NCBI GenBank assembly: GCA_945897075.1
Contig: CAMDEX010000002.1
Span: 1 to 64,000 of the forward strand
Direction: 5' to 3'
DNA: 64,000 nt
Source of the DNA: Litorilinea aerophila
GTDB taxonomy: Bacteria; Chloroflexota; Anaerolineae; Caldilineales; Caldilineaceae
The position numbers were made by a program, and so were the translations under genes. Numbering within the stretch: the first letter of the stretch is position 1; each line of letters begins with the position of its first letter. Of the stretch, positions 9,938 through 19,420 are shown one piece after another. The notes below the pieces were generated by a model. The model made no database searches. It saw nothing but the letters and a program-made list of their open reading frames with translations, and was not told the DNA's origin.

Positions 9938-11230
9938 ATGGCTTCGGATGAAAGCGACAAACTGACCCCCCGCACGCGTAGCCTGATTGCATCCGCCAGA
10001 GGCGGCAGCGAACCGGTACCTGTGATTGTGCAGTTCAAAGCGGGCCGCGGCCGCGAGGTCTTCGCCACGGGCAGCCGGGCCATCTCTACAATGAATGTAA
10101 CCCAGAACTACAGCATCATCCCCGCGGCCGCGGTGAATGTGGATCCCAACCAGATCGACGCCCTGGCCGCGTTGGAGGGCGTGGAGAATGTCTGGTACGA
10201 CGAGCCTGTGCATACGATGATGGATTTTTCCGTCCCCCATATTGGTGCGGACAAAGTGTGGCAGCAGTTGGGCAACCGGGGCGCAGGCGTCACCGTCTGT
10301 ATCGTTGACACGGGCATTGACAGCGACCACCCGGATTTTGCCGGGCGCATCGGGCTGAGCAAAGACTTTTCCGGCAAAGGTTCGGTGGAGGACGGCAACG
10401 GTCACGGCAGCCACGTAGCCTCCACCGTGGCGGGGACGGGCGCGGCCAGCAACGGCAAATATGCGGGCGTGGCCCCCGCGGCCACGATTATGGTGGCGAA
10501 AGTGCTCTCCGATTCCGGTGGCGGGCGTATGAGCGATGTGATGGCCGGCGTGGAGTGGGCCGTGCAGAACGGCGCGCACGTTCTCAATCTTTCGTTGGGT
10601 TCGGACGGCAATAGCGATGGCAAAGACGCGCTGAGCACAATGTGCAACGCAGCTGTGGATGCGGGCAAAGTGGTGGTGGTGGCGGCGGGCAACGCGGGGC
10701 CGGGGGCCAATACAGTGGGCAGCCCCGGCGCGGCCGACAAAGTGATTACCGTCGGGGCCAGCACAGATAGCGACGGCATCGCCAATTTCAGCAGTCGGGG
10801 GCCAACTGCGGATGGTCGGGTCAAGCCCGACATCGTAGCGCCGGGCAGCAAAATTATCGCGGCGCGGGCCACGGGCACCTCTATGGGCACGCCGCTGGAC
10901 GACAACTATACCAGCGCGCAGGGCACGAGTATGGCCACGCCCCATGTGGCTGGTCTCTGTGCGCTCATCCTGAAAGCGAATGGCAGATTGTCACCGGCTG
11001 ACGTCAAACGCATCCTGCGCGATACAGCGGTGAACCTGAATCTGGACGCCAACAGCCAGGGGCAAGGCCGGGTTGACGCCTTGGCCGCGGTGCAAGCCAG
11101 CGCGCCCGCCCCAACCCCAACGCCGCCACCCGCACCCACACCGCCGCCCGCACCCACGCCGCCGCCCGATCCGACAAAGCCGCCGCTGGGTTGTCTGGGC
11201 GCGATTCTGCATCTTTTGGGACTGCTATAG
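9938..11230 (+). CDS. Subtilisin-like S8 serine peptidase
   Basis: Catalytic motifs VCIVDTGIDSDHPDF, GHGSHVASTVAGTG, GTSMATPHVAGLCALI; Pro-rich C-terminus. Confidence 0.95.
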   Translation: MASDESDKLTPRTRSLIASARGGSEPVPVIVQFKAGRGREVFATGSRAISTMNVTQNYSIIPAAAVNVDPNQIDALAALEGVENVWYDEPVHTMMDFSVPHIGADKVWQQLGNRGAGVTVCIVDTGIDSDHPDFAGRIGLSKDFSGKGSVEDGNGHGSHVASTVAGTGAASNGKYAGVAPAATIMVAKVLSDSGGGRMSDVMAGVEWAVQNGAHVLNLSLGSDGNSDGKDALSTMCNAAVDAGKVVVVAAGNAGPGANTVGSPGAADKVITVGASTDSDGIANFSSRGPTADGRVKPDIVAPGSKIIAARATGTSMGTPLDDNYTSAQGTSMATPHVAGLCALILKANGRLSPADVKRILRDTAVNLNLDANSQGQGRVDALAAVQASAPAPTPTPPPAPTPPPAPTPPPDPTKPPLGCLGAILHLLGLL

Positions 11231-11242
11231 TTGTTTAGATAT

Positions 11243-11306
11243 GTGTAGGGACGCTGCTTGCTGCGCCCGTCTCCTGCGTACCGGGCGCAGCAAGCAGCGC
11301 CCCTAC
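11243..11306. repeat. Intergenic inverted repeat (GTAGGG[A/G]CGCTGCTTGCTGCGCCCG ... CGGGCGCAGCAAGCAGCGCCCCTAC)
   Basis: Near-perfect ~25-nt arms; half-copy also at about 9-32. Confidence 0.85.
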
Positions 11307-11324
11307 AAACGAGTACCCGAACTT

Positions 11325-12161
11325 ATGCAACTGATTACGAACAAGCAACCCACGCCAGAAGAAGCGGCCCAAGACGAGCGGGCACGCAAGCGACAGGCCA
11401 TCGGTCTCTCGGCTGCGCGCCCCACGGCCAAGACGGTGATTTCCCAACCGCCGGTGGATCGGGAGAGGGGCGCTCTCGTCTGGCTGTCGTTTCTGTTGCT
11501 GGCGGGGATGCTGGCGGTCACGGCCTGGCTGTTGCTGCGCAACCTCCAACCCGGTGTGGCGATGACGAGCGCGGGCGTTGGACAACCCAGCGTCCTCCTG
11601 CGCGACGATTTTGTACAGCCTGTGCTGGGGTTGGCCCCGGAAGTGGTGACAAAAGAGTGGGCGATGGGCTTCGTCGGCGATCTCTACCAGATTCGCATCG
11701 AGCAGCCAGGCGTGCTGGCCTGGACAACACTGGGACAGATCGATCTGGGCGCATACCGCTACGACAGCAGTCTGATGCTCACCGGTTCGTCCGCGGACAA
11801 CTCGGCCTGGGGCTACGCCGGTCTGCTTGTGCGCTACCAGAACGACCAGAACTTCTATCTCTTTGTAGTGGATGGCCGCGGCAAATTCCAGGTGCAGGCC
11901 CAGGAAAACGGGAACTGGCGCACCCTGCAGCCGTGGAGCGATAGCCCACTCCTGGCGACCGTCGGCGGCGAAAACCTGCTGGCGGTGGAGGATGACGGGC
12001 AACAACTACGTTTTTATGTCGGGCCGGAGCTGCTCTTTGCCACGAATGACCTGCGCCTGCCCGTAGGCGATGTGGGGCTGCTGGCCGGTTCGCGCAGCCA
12101 GGGCACATCCCGCGCGCTCTTCGATTGGGTACAGATGACAGAGATACCCCTGGCTCGATAA
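11325..12161 (+). CDS. Single-TM protein with extracellular LamG/DUF1080-like domain
   Basis: TM segment GALVWLSFLLLAGMLAVTAWLLL; WAYAGLLVRYQNDQNFYLFVVDGRGKFQVQ-type beta-sandwich. Confidence 0.7.
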   Translation: MQLITNKQPTPEEAAQDERARKRQAIGLSAARPTAKTVISQPPVDRERGALVWLSFLLLAGMLAVTAWLLLRNLQPGVAMTSAGVGQPSVLLRDDFVQPVLGLAPEVVTKEWAMGFVGDLYQIRIEQPGVLAWTTLGQIDLGAYRYDSSLMLTGSSADNSAWGYAGLLVRYQNDQNFYLFVVDGRGKFQVQAQENGNWRTLQPWSDSPLLATVGGENLLAVEDDGQQLRFYVGPELLFATNDLRLPVGDVGLLAGSRSQGTSRALFDWVQMTEIPLAR

Positions 12162-12254
12162 AAAGAGACGTAAAACGTAAAACGTAAAACGTGAAATTAT
12201 CGCCTTCTCACGTTTCACGCCTCACGCCTCACGCCTCACGCCTCTTCTTTCCCC

Positions 12255-13040
12255 CTACGAACCCATATACAAATTGTCGTGGATGGCCCGCGCATAACGT
12301 TCGACACTGGCTTCGGGTGTATTGCGGCTGCCTGTCTCTTCCAACATCCGGCCGCGGGCGGTGGCGGCGGAGCCGCCGACCGCGGATGGCCCCATCCCCG
12401 GCACGTCAATGCTGTAGGCGGCGGGCTGCTGCTGGCTCTGCCCCAATTTCAAAATGCCATCGGCCAGGGCCGCGCCGGCCTCTTCCCGCTGTTTCAGCGC
12501 CGAGTTGCCAGCAAAGTTCTTCAGTTGGGTGATGATGCCCAGAATGTCGTGGGCTGGTTTCGATCCAGCGCCCACCACTGCGCCGGTGATCAGCACATCC
12601 CACAGCCCCATCTGGCTGGCGTCGCCCACAAAAAAGGTGGGGATCAGCGGCTGGATATGGGCGAGCAGACGCATACTGCTGTAGTTGACCACAAGAACCC
12701 CCAGCACAACCCCGGCCAGCAGACTCGTCCCGCTCTTGAACTGGCTGTAGCTCGCCGTCTTCAGGTCGCTGGGCCGCCAGCCAACAAAACGCATCAGCGC
12801 CCACTCCACATAATTCCAGCCCAACTCCACCGCCCGCTCCACACTGGCCGCGGCCGCCAACAGAGGCAGCAGCACCGGCCAAAGCGCTGGCCCAGCAGCG
12901 GCTTCCTGGGCCACGCCGGCCGCAACAGCCAGCGGTGCGGTCAGCCCAATCAACACCAGCGCGGCGCTGGTGGCCCACACCAGCCGTCTGCTTGTGCGCG
13001 CCAGCCGTCCCATCTGTTGCATTCCATTTCGTTTCTTCAT
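12255..13040 (-). CDS. Hypothetical membrane protein
   Basis: N-terminal signal/TM, further hydrophobic segments, intact ORF consistent with neighbours. Confidence 0.65.
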   Translation of the reverse strand: MKKRNGMQQMGRLARTSRRLVWATSAALVLIGLTAPLAVAAGVAQEAAAGPALWPVLLPLLAAAASVERAVELGWNYVEWALMRFVGWRPSDLKTASYSQFKSGTSLLAGVVLGVLVVNYSSMRLLAHIQPLIPTFFVGDASQMGLWDVLITGAVVGAGSKPAHDILGIITQLKNFAGNSALKQREEAGAALADGILKLGQSQQQPAAYSIDVPGMGPSAVGGSAATARGRMLEETGSRNTPEASVERYARAIHDNLYMGS

Positions 13041-13224
13041 ACAGTCTCCTCCTCTGCCCGAAAGTTGTAAACGAACGCACTGCTTTCACCGGATGGAACA
13101 ACCACAAAGACACCGAGACACGAAGAAGAAAAACGTCCGACCTTTAGAAGTTCGACTTTTTCTGAAAAGTCGAGCTTCTAATTCCTTTGTGTCTTGGTGG
13201 TTACCTTTCCAGTTTGGTTATCAC

Positions 13225-14724
13225 TTATATCGCGCCGGCCAATTCCACCAGCAGGCGCACCCCATAGCCGGTAGCGCCTTTGGGCGTCTCCGCGCCCTTT
13301 TCCGTGTCGCTCCAAGCCATAGCGGCGATGTCCAGATGCGCCCAGGCATAGCCTTCGGTGAAGTGTTCCAGGAATTTGGCGCTGCTGCTCAAACCGCTGC
13401 CCTTGCCGCCGCTGTTCTTCACCTCCGCCATATCGCTTTTGATCCCCTCCAGATACGCCTCGTCCATCGGGAAGGGCCAGAGTTTATCGCCGCTGCGCTC
13501 GCCCGCGGCCATCAGCGCATCCTGCAATTCGCTGTTGTTGGAGAAAAGCCCGCCGCGCACAGTGCCCAGGGCGACACCCACCGCTCCGGTCAGCGTCGCC
13601 AGATCAACCACCGCCGATGGGTTGAAGCGGGCCACATAGGCCAGGGCGTCGGCCAGGACCAGCCGCCCCTCGGCGTCGGTGCTGATAATTTCGGCGGTCT
13701 TGCCCGTCATCCCTGTCACAATATCCGCAGGGCGGAAGGCGTTGCCGTCGGGCATATTTTCCACACAGGCGGCCACGCCGATCACCCGCCTGGGCAGGTT
13801 CAGGCGGCCAATCGCTTCCAGCGCGCCGATGACCGCGGCCGCGCCGCCCATATCGTTCTTCATACGCCACATCTCGGCTTCCGGCTTCAGGCTGATGCCG
13901 CCGGTGTCAAAGGTGATGCCCTTGCCCGCAAAAATGAGGGGCTGTTCGTTCTCGTGACCGACGGGCGCGTGTTCCAAAATGAGAAACTGGGCTTCGTTGG
14001 CGCTGCCTTTGCTCACAGCCAGGAGGATATTCATGCCCAATTCGCGCATGGCGGCCTCGCCCAGGACAGTACTCTTCAGCCCAACCTCCTCGGCCATGCG
14101 CCGGGCGCGGGCGGCCAGCTCCACCGGAAAGAGAAGGTTGGGTGGTTCGCTGACCAGCGTGCGGGCGGTGTAGACGGCGCGGGCAATCAGCTCGCCCCGG
14201 CGCACACCCGCGCTCACATCAGCCAGCTTCTCCTGGCTGAACTCGACGACGACGCAACTCTCCAGCCCGGCTGCCTTCTGTTCGCGTTTGTACTGGGTGG
14301 CCTGGTAGACGGCCAGCAGCATGCCCTCGGCCACGGCCTGGCTGGCCTGGGCCACATCCAGACCGGCTATGCCCGCGCCGTGGACGATTGTGGCGTAGCT
14401 TTTGACCCCATCCAGCTTTGCCAGCGTCTTGGCAGCCAGCGCGCTGGCTGCACGCACGCCGTGCAGATCAAACTTCTCGGCCTTGCCCAACCCGACCAGC
14501 AGTACACGGGGCGCAGGAATTTTGCCGTCGGTGTAGAGCAGGGCTGTGCTGGCAGCCTTGCCCGTAAAGTCACCGCTGGCGATGAGACGGGAAATCGCCC
14601 CGCCCAGCGCCTGATCCAGCGCGCCGGTCGCACCCCCGGGCGCTGTCACTCCTTCGAACAGATTGACAACAATACAGTCACTCTCCAACTGGGCGATATT
14701 GCTCTGCACAACTCGAATTTCCAT
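13225..14724 (-). CDS. pepA: Leucyl aminopeptidase (M17)
   Basis: GKGITFDTGGISLKP, NDMGGAAAVIG, STDAEGRLVLADALAY signatures. Confidence 0.96.
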   Translation of the reverse strand: MEIRVVQSNIAQLESDCIVVNLFEGVTAPGGATGALDQALGGAISRLIASGDFTGKAASTALLYTDGKIPAPRVLLVGLGKAEKFDLHGVRAASALAAKTLAKLDGVKSYATIVHGAGIAGLDVAQASQAVAEGMLLAVYQATQYKREQKAAGLESCVVVEFSQEKLADVSAGVRRGELIARAVYTARTLVSEPPNLLFPVELAARARRMAEEVGLKSTVLGEAAMRELGMNILLAVSKGSANEAQFLILEHAPVGHENEQPLIFAGKGITFDTGGISLKPEAEMWRMKNDMGGAAAVIGALEAIGRLNLPRRVIGVAACVENMPDGNAFRPADIVTGMTGKTAEIISTDAEGRLVLADALAYVARFNPSAVVDLATLTGAVGVALGTVRGGLFSNNSELQDALMAAGERSGDKLWPFPMDEAYLEGIKSDMAEVKNSGGKGSGLSSSAKFLEHFTEGYAWAHLDIAAMAWSDTEKGAETPKGATGYGVRLLVELAGAI

Positions 14725-14865
14725 TGACGTTTCTCCTGACAGAAAGAGGGACGCAGATTTTCATGATTGAAATTGATCTGCGCTGATTTTCTTGGACTGG
14801 CTGATTTGGGTGAACGCGAAAAAATCTGCGTAAATCTGTCTTTTCTGCGCAATCTGCGTCCTCTG

Positions 14866-16101
14866 TTATCCGAAATTCTGGCGCAGACGCTGGGCCGCGG
14901 CGTCCAGGACAGCGTCGGTTTTGCAGAAGCAGAAACGGGCCACGTCTTTTGCCAGGACTTTGTGGCCGGGGCTGTAGAAGGCCGAAGGCGGGATGGCGGC
15001 CACGCCGATCTCCCGCGTCAGCCAGCGGCAAATCTGTACATCGCGCGGGTCGTCGGTGGGTGTAGGAGCGTCCCGATGGGCCGGGTCCAGATGGGCCGTG
15101 TCCACCAGAATAAAGTAGGATCCCTGGGGGATCACCGGTGTCAAGCCCACCGCGGCCAACGCCTCGGCCAGTTTGTCGCGCTTGGCGTTGTACATGCGAG
15201 TCAACTCGGCAAAATAGCCCCGCTCCTCCACCTGCTCGAAGGCCGCACCGACCGCCTCTTGCAGGGGCGTCGTCACCGCAAAGGGAATCCACTGGTGGGC
15301 CATCAACACGGCGTGGGCCAGCGGGCGGGGGGCGATGGCCCAGCCGATCTTCCAGCCGGTGACTGAGAAGGTCTTGCCCGCGCTGCCCAGCGTAATCGTG
15401 CGTTCCCACATGCCGGGCAGGGTGGCCAGGCGCAGGTGCGGGATGCCGTCGTAGGTCATCCACTCGTAGACCTCGTCGCTGAGGACGACCAGATCGCGTT
15501 CCTGTACCAGGCTGGCGATGCTCTCCAATTCGGTTTGACTGAAGACTTTGCCCACCGGGTTGTTGGGGGTGTTGACCACCAGCAGCCGGGTGCGCGGGGT
15601 GATGGCCGCGGCCAGTTCGTCCATATCCAACGACCAGTCGGCGGCACTGGTGGCCCCAGGCGCGGGGCGCAGGGGCACATAGACCGGCGTGCCCCCGGCC
15701 ATCAACACCGCGGCGGGGTAGCTGTCGTAGAAGGGTTCGATGAGGATCACCTCGTCGCCGGGGTTGACCAGCCCCTGCATTGTGGCGAAGATGGCTTCGG
15801 TGGCCCCGGTGGTGACGACGATTTCCGTCAGCGGATCGAGATCGCGGCCATAGAGCGGGCTGTAGACGGCGGCGATGGCTTTGACCAGCCGGGGATGGCC
15901 GGCGCTGCGCGCGTATTGGTTGTAGCCGCTGATCAGGGCTGTGCGCGCCGCCTCTATTACAAAGTCGGGGGGCGCAAAGTCGGGGAAGCCCTGGCCCAGA
16001 TTGACGGCGTTGTATTGCAGGGCCAGAGCGCTATACTCGGCAAAGACTGTTGTGCCGAAAGAGCGTACCCGTTCGGCGGGTTGAAAATTGGCAACAGACA
16101 C
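14866..16101 (-). CDS. Class I/II PLP-dependent aminotransferase (methionine/kynurenine type)
   Basis: VNLGQGFPDFAPP, VVNTPNNPVGKVFS, GSAGKTFSVTGWKIGW; GTG start at VSVANFQPAERV. Confidence 0.92.
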   Translation of the reverse strand: MSVANFQPAERVRSFGTTVFAEYSALALQYNAVNLGQGFPDFAPPDFVIEAARTALISGYNQYARSAGHPRLVKAIAAVYSPLYGRDLDPLTEIVVTTGATEAIFATMQGLVNPGDEVILIEPFYDSYPAAVLMAGGTPVYVPLRPAPGATSAADWSLDMDELAAAITPRTRLLVVNTPNNPVGKVFSQTELESIASLVQERDLVVLSDEVYEWMTYDGIPHLRLATLPGMWERTITLGSAGKTFSVTGWKIGWAIAPRPLAHAVLMAHQWIPFAVTTPLQEAVGAAFEQVEERGYFAELTRMYNAKRDKLAEALAAVGLTPVIPQGSYFILVDTAHLDPAHRDAPTPTDDPRDVQICRWLTREIGVAAIPPSAFYSPGHKVLAKDVARFCFCKTDAVLDAAAQRLRQNFG

Positions 16102-16405
16102 GGGATTCTTCCTCTGCAAAGTGCTGGTTCGGTCAGTGGATAGGGGACAGATTTCTGTAGACAGATGATAGCACAAGCCGTGCGGAATGTCATCTCGTAG
16201 GTTGGGTTCTTGCCGCACACGCGCCAGGACGCTCGACGATCTCCGGCGGCAAGAACCCAACAGAGCGCGGGTGTGTGGCTGTTGGGTGAATGCCTGTTCT
16301 GTTGGCGGGACATTCGGTGTTGGAGGGACGGCATTCACCCAACCTACGCAATTTGCTCGTCTCCCCTCGGATGTGCTATAATTCTGTCGCAAATCCGGTT
16401 GTTCT

Positions 16406-16477
<72 letters not shown>

Positions 16478-16483
16478 CTGAGT

Positions 16484-16516
16484 AAGGCCCGTCATCGGTC
16501 AGATGGCGGGCCTTTT
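16484..16516 (+). terminator. Rho-independent terminator after tRNA-Arg
   Basis: aaggcccg...cgggccttttt. Confidence 0.8.
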
Positions 16517-16520
16517 TGAT

Positions 16521-16713
16521 TGGAGATAGGGGAGCGGGGATTGGGGATTGGGAGATTTGGAGATTGGGAGATTGGCGCTCCCCAGTCACTAATCTCCCAG
16601 TCCCCGCTCCCCAGTCCCCAGTCCCCCCTCCCCAATCCCCAATCCCCAGTCCCCCCTCCCCAATCCCCAATCCCCAATCCCCAATCCCCAATCCCCAATC
16701 CCCAATCCCCAAT
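16521..16713. repeat. Heptanucleotide tandem repeats (GGGGATT / CCCCAAT / CCCCAGT), inverted halves
   Basis: Left arm ggggattggggattggga..., right arm (ccccagt/ccccaat)n with >12 units. Confidence 0.95.
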
Positions 16714-16749
16714 TTGCCCAATTTAGTTCGTTGACGTACAATTCTATGC

Positions 16750-17304
16750 ATGACCAGTACGCCGACGAATCAAACTTCCCATACTGAATACCGGGCCGCC
16801 TTTTCTCATTTGCTCGCCGAAGTTGGCATGACGGAGACCCACGGGCTGGAACTGTTGCGTCTGGTGAAGATGTGCAACGGGGCTTATGACACGATTCTGG
16901 GCGAACAGATGCGCCAGGATTCAATGTCGTCGCCCCAATGGCGGCTGCTGGTGCGGCTGCTGGTGGCCGCGCAGGGTGCGAACAAAAGTTTGACGCCCAC
17001 GGAACTGGCGCGCAGCCAACGGTTGAGCAAAAACACCGTCAGCGCACACCTGCGCAGCCTGGAGGAGCGGGGGCTGATCGAACGGCAGATCGACCCGGAC
17101 GATCTGCGCGCCTTTCGTATTCAATTGAGCGCGGAAGGGCTGCGCGTCATGCGCCATTCCTTGCCCATTCACATCCGATTTTTGAACGATCTCGCCACGG
17201 GTCTGAGCAGCGACGAGATCGAACAATTGCAAACTTTGCTGGAAAAACTGCATCTCTCTCTGCTACGTTGTATAGAGAATGATGCCAACACAACTACCGC
17301 ATAG
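16750..17304 (+). CDS. MarR-family transcriptional regulator
   Basis: wHTH: LTPTELARSQRLSKNTVSAHLRSLEERGLIERQIDPDDLRAFRIQLSAEG. Confidence 0.92.
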   Translation: MTSTPTNQTSHTEYRAAFSHLLAEVGMTETHGLELLRLVKMCNGAYDTILGEQMRQDSMSSPQWRLLVRLLVAAQGANKSLTPTELARSQRLSKNTVSAHLRSLEERGLIERQIDPDDLRAFRIQLSAEGLRVMRHSLPIHIRFLNDLATGLSSDEIEQLQTLLEKLHLSLLRCIENDANTTTA

Positions 17305-17319
17305 ACAGGAGGAACGAAA

Positions 17320-19239
17320 ATGTTCCAACGGCCTTCACGCCCAGAAGGACGCGGCCAACGACCGCGTCCCAACTTTGGTGGATTGGGGCGCGCCATCCGC
17401 TACTTGGGCCACTATAAGAAAATGACGATTTCCGCCTACATTTTCCTGTTTGTCAGCACAGGCGCACAATTGGTGGTGCCCCAACTGGTGCAAAACATTC
17501 TGGACGCAGTAACGAACGGGATGATCGCCCAGCAGATCGCCAGTGTGCCAGCCCAGTTTTTGCCAGCCATATTGAGAAAACTGGCCTGGAGCGCTGAACA
17601 ATTCGATACCTACGCCAACCGGCCCGAACTCGCGCTCTACTGGGCGGTGGGGCTGATTGTCGTCTTTGCTATCGCCCGGGGTCTCTTTGCCTTTGCCCAG
17701 ACTTATATGTCCGAGCAGGTGAGCCAGAGTGTGGCCTTCGATTTCCGCAACGAGCTTTTCGCCAAAATTCAGCGCCTCTCCTTCAGCTACCACGACCGCA
17801 ACCGCACAGGCCAGTTGATGATCCGCGCCACTGATGATGTGGAAAAGGTACGCGTCTTCATCGGTCAGGGTCTGCTGATGGCTTTGCAGGCATTGGTACT
17901 GCTGTTGGGCACGCTGGTTATTCTCTTCTTTACCAACTACAAACTGACGCTGGTAATTCTGCCCGTTCTGCCCCTGGCGCTGGTTCTATTTATGATCTTT
18001 GGCGCAGTGGCCCAGCCCCTCTTCGCCGCGGTACAGACGAAACTATCGAGGCTGAATACAGTCCTGCAAGAGAATCTGGCCGGCATCAAAGTGGTCAAAG
18101 CCTTTGTGCGCGAGCCGGAACAGCAGAAGGTTTTCCACAGCGCAGCCGAAGATCTGATGAACCAGAGCATTACCGTAGCCAAGGTCTTCAGCTTTCTCTT
18201 TCCTTTTATCTTTCTCCTGGCGAATCTGGGCCAGGCGGCAGTTATTTACTATGGCGGCGCGCAGATCATCAACGGCACGTTGACCTTTGGCGAATGGCAA
18301 AAGTTCAGCCTCTATCTGGTCTACGTCTTCTTCCCCATCGGTCAACTCGGCTTTATCATCAGCCAGATGAGCCAGGCCAGCGCCAGCGCGCAACGCATCT
18401 TTGAAATTGTGGACGCCAAGAACGACGTCACCGACAAGCCGGGGGCGCGGCCACTGCCCGCCACACGGGGCAAACTGGCCTTTGAAAATGTCACCTTCCG
18501 CTACTTCGACAGCGGTGATCCGGTGCTGGCCGACATCAGCTTCGAGGCCAAACCGGGCCAGACAGTAGCGCTGCTGGGCGCGACGGGCAGCGGCAAATCC
18601 ACAGTCATCAACCTCATCCCCCGCTTCTACGATGTGAGCGAGGGCAAAGTGACGATTGACGGCGTTGATGTGCGCGATGTGACGCTGGAATCTCTGCGCA
18701 GCCAGATTGGAATTGTGCTGCAAGAGACGAATCTTTTCAGCGGCTCCATCCGCGACAACATCGCCTTTGGCCGGCCCGACGCCACGGATGCCGAAGTCAT
18801 GGCCGCGGCCAAAGCCGCCGCGGCCCACGACTTCATCACCGCCTTTCCCGAAGGCTACACTACGCCGGTGGGCGAACGGGGTTCGACGCTGAGCGGCGGT
18901 CAAAAGCAGCGGGTAGCGATTGCCCGCGCCCTGCTCCTCGACCCGCGCATTCTCATTCTGGACGACTCGACGAGCAGCGTGGACCTGGCGACCGAAGCGA
19001 CGATCCAGCGCGCGCTGGATCGTCTGATGCAAGGGCGCACGAGTATCGTCATCGCCCAACGCATCAGCACTGTGCGCAACGCCGACCAGATCATCGTGCT
19101 GGAAAAGGGCCGCGTCGTCGGCGTGGGCACTCACACCGAACTGATGGAAACCAACCCGGTCTACGTGGAGATTTTCAGCAGTCAATTGGTGGAAGATGCA
19201 GTCGTGGATGTGGAGCAGTTGGCCGCTGTCACTGGATAA
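17320..19239 (+). CDS. ABC exporter (TMD-NBD), half-transporter 1
   Basis: Walker A GATGSGKST; signature TLSGGQKQRVAIARALL; Walker B ILILDDSTSSVD. Confidence 0.96.
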   Translation: MFQRPSRPEGRGQRPRPNFGGLGRAIRYLGHYKKMTISAYIFLFVSTGAQLVVPQLVQNILDAVTNGMIAQQIASVPAQFLPAILRKLAWSAEQFDTYANRPELALYWAVGLIVVFAIARGLFAFAQTYMSEQVSQSVAFDFRNELFAKIQRLSFSYHDRNRTGQLMIRATDDVEKVRVFIGQGLLMALQALVLLLGTLVILFFTNYKLTLVILPVLPLALVLFMIFGAVAQPLFAAVQTKLSRLNTVLQENLAGIKVVKAFVREPEQQKVFHSAAEDLMNQSITVAKVFSFLFPFIFLLANLGQAAVIYYGGAQIINGTLTFGEWQKFSLYLVYVFFPIGQLGFIISQMSQASASAQRIFEIVDAKNDVTDKPGARPLPATRGKLAFENVTFRYFDSGDPVLADISFEAKPGQTVALLGATGSGKSTVINLIPRFYDVSEGKVTIDGVDVRDVTLESLRSQIGIVLQETNLFSGSIRDNIAFGRPDATDAEVMAAAKAAAAHDFITAFPEGYTTPVGERGSTLSGGQKQRVAIARALLLDPRILILDDSTSSVDLATEATIQRALDRLMQGRTSIVIAQRISTVRNADQIIVLEKGRVVGVGTHTELMETNPVYVEIFSSQLVEDAVVDVEQLAAVTG

Positions 19240-19420
19240 GATGGTACTGCGTGTTACGGATTGCATAAGGCGGCGTAGCCGACAGCCAAAATGTGCGGGC
19301 CGAAAAGTGAAACGTGAAATGTGAATTCACGTCACATACTCTCACGTTTCACGTTTCACGCATCTACACGACCAGACGCAATAGGCAATACACTATAGCG
19401 TACACGGAGGAAAGACAATT

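Noticed and set aside
12970-14727. 585-aa plus-strand ORF opposite pepA
   Set aside because: Antisense shadow of an unmistakable M17 aminopeptidase.
16521-16713. CRISPR-like or rRNA-associated repeat
   Set aside because: 7-nt period without spacers; STRR-type repeat.
18043-19266. 407-aa minus-strand ORF opposite an ABC exporter
   Set aside because: Antisense to conserved Walker/signature motifs; typical high-GC artefact.
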